From JBAZFF01 sp041653495 (GTDB lineage Bacteria; Patescibacteriota; Minisyncoccia; Minisyncoccales; RBG-13-42-11), in the NCBI GenBank assembly GCA_041653495.1, contig JBAZFF010000007.1:1-32122 (forward strand): a stretch of 32,122 nt of DNA, given 5' to 3'. The translations under genes and the position numbers were made by a program. Numbering within the stretch: the stretch's first letter is position 1; the number at the start of each line of letters is the position of its first letter. Positions 29,991 through 32,122 of the stretch are shown here, one piece after another. Under the pieces are notes generated by a model that did no database searches, was not told the origin of the DNA, and saw nothing but the letters and a program-made list of their open reading frames with translations.

Positions 29991-31396
29991 AACTGCATGA
30001 ACTTACGATAAAAGAAACTGCCCAGGGGCTTAAAAGCGGGGAGTTTTCCGCCTTGGATGTGTGTAAGGATTATTTGGGCCGGATAAAGGAATTAAACAAG
30101 GATATTTTCGCTTATTTATCGGTGGACGAGAAAGGCGCCTTGAAGCAGGCAGAGGAAGCTGACGGCTTGATATCCAAAGGGAAGGCCGGAATCCTTACAG
30201 GCATGCCTTCGGCCATAAAGGACAATATCATGGTCTGCGGATTAAAATGCACGTCTGCTTCAAAGATATTGGAGAATTACGTGGCCCCCTATGATGCTAC
30301 GGTTATTAAGAAGTTGAAAGAAAAGAAGGCAGTCTTTTTGGGAAAAGCCAATATGGATGAATTCGCCATGGGTTCTTCCACTGAAAATTCAGCTTTCGGC
30401 GTCACTAAGAATCCCAGGGACTTGAGCAGGGTTCCGGGAGGATCTTCCGGAGGATCAGCCGCCGCAGTGGCTTCAAACATGGCTGTCTTTGCCTTGGGGT
30501 CCGATACGGGAGGATCAATAAGGCTTCCGGCTGCTTTCTGCGGGGTAGTGGGGTTGAAACCAACCTACGGGGCGGTTTCCAGATACGGACTTACGGCTTT
30601 TGCTTCTTCCTTAGATCAGATAGGGCCTCTTGCCAAAACAGTGGAAGATGCCAAGATCGTGTTTGAAGTAATATCCGGGAAGGATCCTATGGATTCCACT
30701 TCCGTTGACTCTCCCGCTGGCGCAAAGGAGTTTGACTTGAAGAAAATAAAAGTTGGCATCCCGAAGGAGTACTTTATTAAGGGAATTGATGCTAAAATAG
30801 AGGAAGAAATAAGATCGGCCATTAAAAAATACGAAGACATGGGAGTCAAGGTGGAGGAGATAAGCCTGCCCCACACTGATTATGCCTTGGCCGCTTACTA
30901 TATAATCAATCCTTCCGAAGCTTCTGCCAATCTGGCCAGGTTTGATGGAATCAGGTACGGGTATTCCGCAGGAGGGAAAGATCTCTTGGACCTTTATATG
31001 GAAACGAAAGGCAAAGGTTTCGGGCCGGAAGTGAGAAGAAGAATAATGCTGGGAACTTATGCATTGTCTTCGGGATATTACGATGCTTATTATCTGAGGG
31101 CCCAGAAAGTGAGGACTTTGATTAAAAAAGATTTTGAAAAAGCTTTTGAAAAAGTGGATGCCATTTTTACCCCGACTTCCCCGATATTTCCCTTTAAGAT
31201 AGGGGAGAAGGCGTCAGATCCTTTGTCTATGTATTTGGTGGATATTTATACGGTTTCCGTAAACCTGGTTGGCGTTCCGGCTCTGACTTTTCCTATAGCC
31301 AAAGTCGGCAATCTTCCCGTCGGCCTCCAGATAATCGGGAAACCTTTCGGAGAATCAACATTATTCAATTTAGGAAATGCATTTCCAGGAAATTAG
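29987..31396 (+). CDS. gatA: Asp-tRNA(Asn)/Glu-tRNA(Gln) amidotransferase subunit A
   Basis: The glutaminase/amidase subunit of GatCAB. The catalytic triad is K78 (SAIKDN), S153 (GGSSGGS) and S177 (DTGGSIR), with the same spacing as in characterised GatA. The 469-residue product starts at the ATG at 29987 inside the gatC stop; the longer open frame upstream overlaps gatC. The C-terminus stops at LGNAFPGN, about 15 residues before the usual helix end, and overlaps the next gene by 20 bp. The active site is unaffected by this. Confidence 0.95.
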   Translation: MKLHELTIKETAQGLKSGEFSALDVCKDYLGRIKELNKDIFAYLSVDEKGALKQAEEADGLISKGKAGILTGMPSAIKDNIMVCGLKCTSASKILENYVAPYDATVIKKLKEKKAVFLGKANMDEFAMGSSTENSAFGVTKNPRDLSRVPGGSSGGSAAAVASNMAVFALGSDTGGSIRLPAAFCGVVGLKPTYGAVSRYGLTAFASSLDQIGPLAKTVEDAKIVFEVISGKDPMDSTSVDSPAGAKEFDLKKIKVGIPKEYFIKGIDAKIEEEIRSAIKKYEDMGVKVEEISLPHTDYALAAYYIINPSEASANLARFDGIRYGYSAGGKDLLDLYMETKGKGFGPEVRRRIMLGTYALSSGYYDAYYLRAQKVRTLIKKDFEKAFEKVDAIFTPTSPIFPFKIGEKASDPLSMYLVDIYTVSVNLVGVPALTFPIAKVGNLPVGLQIIGKPFGESTLFNLGNAFPGN

Positions 31397-31904
31397 CCAA
31401 TCAGTCCTTTCTTTCTTGATAAATCCTCCTCCGGTGGGCTGGTTCTTGGCTGTCAAAATAACATTCATCGTTTCCACCCTCTTGCTTTTAGGAGGGCTGA
31501 TTTTTACCGCTTCCAGAAGCAGTTATTTATTGTGGAGCTTTTTTGAAGACGCTTCGGAGTTCTTCACTTTCAGACCCAGCGGAGTCAGAAAACTTACCAA
31601 AACCTGGCAGAAGATAAGCTTCAGGCTGGAGTCCGGGCTGGAGTCGGAATACAAGCTGGCTGTCATAGAGGCGGACGGCTTGCTGGACGACGTTTTGAGA
31701 AGGATGGGCTTTAAAGGGGAAACCCTGGAAGAAAGGCTGAAAGGCCTTACTTTTGCAACCTTGCCCAATATGGAAGACGTGAAAGAGGCCCACAAGTCCC
31801 GAACTGCCATTCTCCATAACCCCGACCAGCCTTTGTCCCTGGAAGAGGCCAAAAAGCTCATGGGCACCTATGAAAAAGCCCTGGAGAACATCCAAGCTTT
31901 TTAG
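31377..31904 (+). CDS. Membrane-anchored HEPN-like protein
   Basis: A 175-residue protein with one membrane helix (about residues 23-46, WFLAVKITFIVSTLLLLGGLIF) and a cytoplasmic helical domain. The C-terminal half has YKLAVIEADGLLDDVLRRMGFKG and HKSRTAILHNPDQPLSLEEA; R142-x4-H147 matches the Rx4-6H motif of HEPN domains, many of which are RNases or RNA-binding. The HEPN call is by motif and helix pattern only. It begins inside gatA (20-bp overlap) and is followed by a tRNA cluster. Length and single-helix layout suggest an anchored effector or scaffold; the function is not known. Confidence 0.6.
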   Translation: MHFQEISQSVLSFLINPPPVGWFLAVKITFIVSTLLLLGGLIFTASRSSYLLWSFFEDASEFFTFRPSGVRKLTKTWQKISFRLESGLESEYKLAVIEADGLLDDVLRRMGFKGETLEERLKGLTFATLPNMEDVKEAHKSRTAILHNPDQPLSLEEAKKLMGTYEKALENIQAF

Positions 31905-31932
31905 TTGACTAATCTCAAGAATCCTATAAAAT
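31905..31932 (+). promoter_or_regulatory. Promoter of the tRNA cluster
   Basis: TTGACT at 31905-31910, a 16-bp spacer and TAAAAT at 31927-31932. Expected start near 31939, about 8 nt before the first tRNA. Confidence 0.7.
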
Positions 31933-31946
31933 AGACTCTGTATTCG

Positions 31947-32017
31947 CGCGGGGTGGAGAAGTAGTATCTTGCGAGGCCCATAACCTTGAGTCACTGGTGC
32001 AATTCCAGTCCCCGCAA
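31947..32017 (+). tRNA. Initiator tRNA-fMet (CAT), non-canonical
   Basis: Folds into a full cloverleaf. Acceptor 31947-31953 with 32010-32016 has six pairs and a C1xA72 mismatch, the hallmark of bacterial initiator tRNA. D-stem 31956-31959/31967-31970; anticodon stem 31972-31976/31984-31988; anticodon CAT at 31979-31981; T-stem 31993-31997/32005-32009; discriminator A at 32017. CCA is not encoded. Odd points: position 33 is C rather than U; the D-loop AGTAGTA has no GG pair; the T-loop TGCAATT has G at position 55; the first of the three initiator G:C pairs (29:41) is A:U. Confidence 0.9.
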
Positions 32018-32025
32018 CAATTTTA

Positions 32026-32097
32026 GCCGGCGTAGCTCAGTGGTAGAGCAATGCCTTCATAAGGCAGTGGTCACAAGTCCGAATCTTGTCGCCGGCA
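32026..32097 (+). tRNA. tRNA with CAT anticodon (elongator Met, or Ile2)
   Basis: Cloverleaf with a perfect 7-bp acceptor stem (32026-32032 with 32090-32096), D-arm GCTC/GAGC with loop AGTGGTA, anticodon CAT at 32058-32060 with U33 present, T-stem ACAAG/CTTGT and discriminator A at 32097. G1:C72 pairing excludes an initiator. Elongator methionine is likely, but a lysidine-modified Ile2 has the same anticodon and cannot be excluded by eye. T-loop position 55 is C (TCCGAAT). A27 and G43 do not pair. CCA is not encoded. Confidence 0.88.
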
Positions 32098-32100
32098 TAT

Positions 32101-32122
32101 GGACCCATAGTGTAGCCTGGTT
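32101..32122 (+). tRNA. 5' part of a third tRNA, cut by the window end
   Basis: A 7-nt acceptor arm start (GGACCCA), TA at positions 8-9, and the start of a D-arm with GTGTAGCCTGGTT containing the conserved GG. It is 3 nt after the preceding tRNA. The anticodon lies outside the window. Confidence 0.6.

Overview
The window reads as a chromosome segment from a Candidate Phyla Radiation (Patescibacteria) bacterium, most likely of the Parcubacteria type. The support is indirect. The S10/spc/alpha ribosomal cluster is complete in order except that rpmD (L30) is absent, as in CPR genomes generally. AlaRS, ProRS, RpoA, L13 and TpiA are all shortened. Genes are packed with 1 to 4 nt overlaps. Arginine is written mainly AGA/AGG in the housekeeping genes. 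TGA is used as a stop (adk, galT, mreB, gatC), so the code is standard rather than the Gracilibacteria/Absconditabacteria code 25. No 16S rRNA is present, so placement below phylum is not possible from this window.

Layout. 1-7287: spc part of the ribosomal cluster (end of rpsC, rplP to rplO, secY, adk, map), closed by a hairpin terminator. 7358-16512: nine non-ribosomal genes lying between map and infA, which are usually close together. They are a family 2 glycosyltransferase, galT-like and tpiA, then an ABC-type substrate-binding protein directly followed by a sensor histidine kinase and a small membrane protein, then a YkuK-family protein, a short alaS and a membrane-anchored beta-rich protein. 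16552-20321: alpha operon (infA, rpmJ, rpsM, rpsK, rpsD, rpoA, rplQ, rplM, rpsI) and a terminator. 20444-23887: four singly transcribed genes, namely an unknown soluble protein, a solitary Cas4/RecB-like Fe-S nuclease, a convergent PEGA-domain membrane protein and a TPR-like protein. 23971-31904: one tight run of housekeeping genes (mreB paralogue 1, holB-like, frr, rseP, proS, mreB paralogue 2, gatC, gatA, a membrane-anchored HEPN-like protein). 31947-32122: a tRNA cluster with two CAT-anticodon tRNAs and the start of a third.

The most interesting signals are three. First, the window has two kinds of transcription unit. Several operons have a good -35/-10 promoter, often with an extended -10 (TGn), ending only 6 to 12 nt before the start codon, which implies leaderless or almost leaderless mRNAs. 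Two genes of unknown function have true 5' leaders with strong Shine-Dalgarno sequences. The single RNA polymerase alpha subunit lacks its C-terminal domain, which fits promoters that rely on sigma contacts. Second, the initiator tRNA is highly deviant (C33, no GG in the D-loop, G55, A29:U41), and its neighbour also lacks U55. Third, a binding protein without permease or ATPase is paired with a histidine kinase, which looks like a LuxPQ/TorTS-style sensing module and has a somewhat different codon style from its surroundings.
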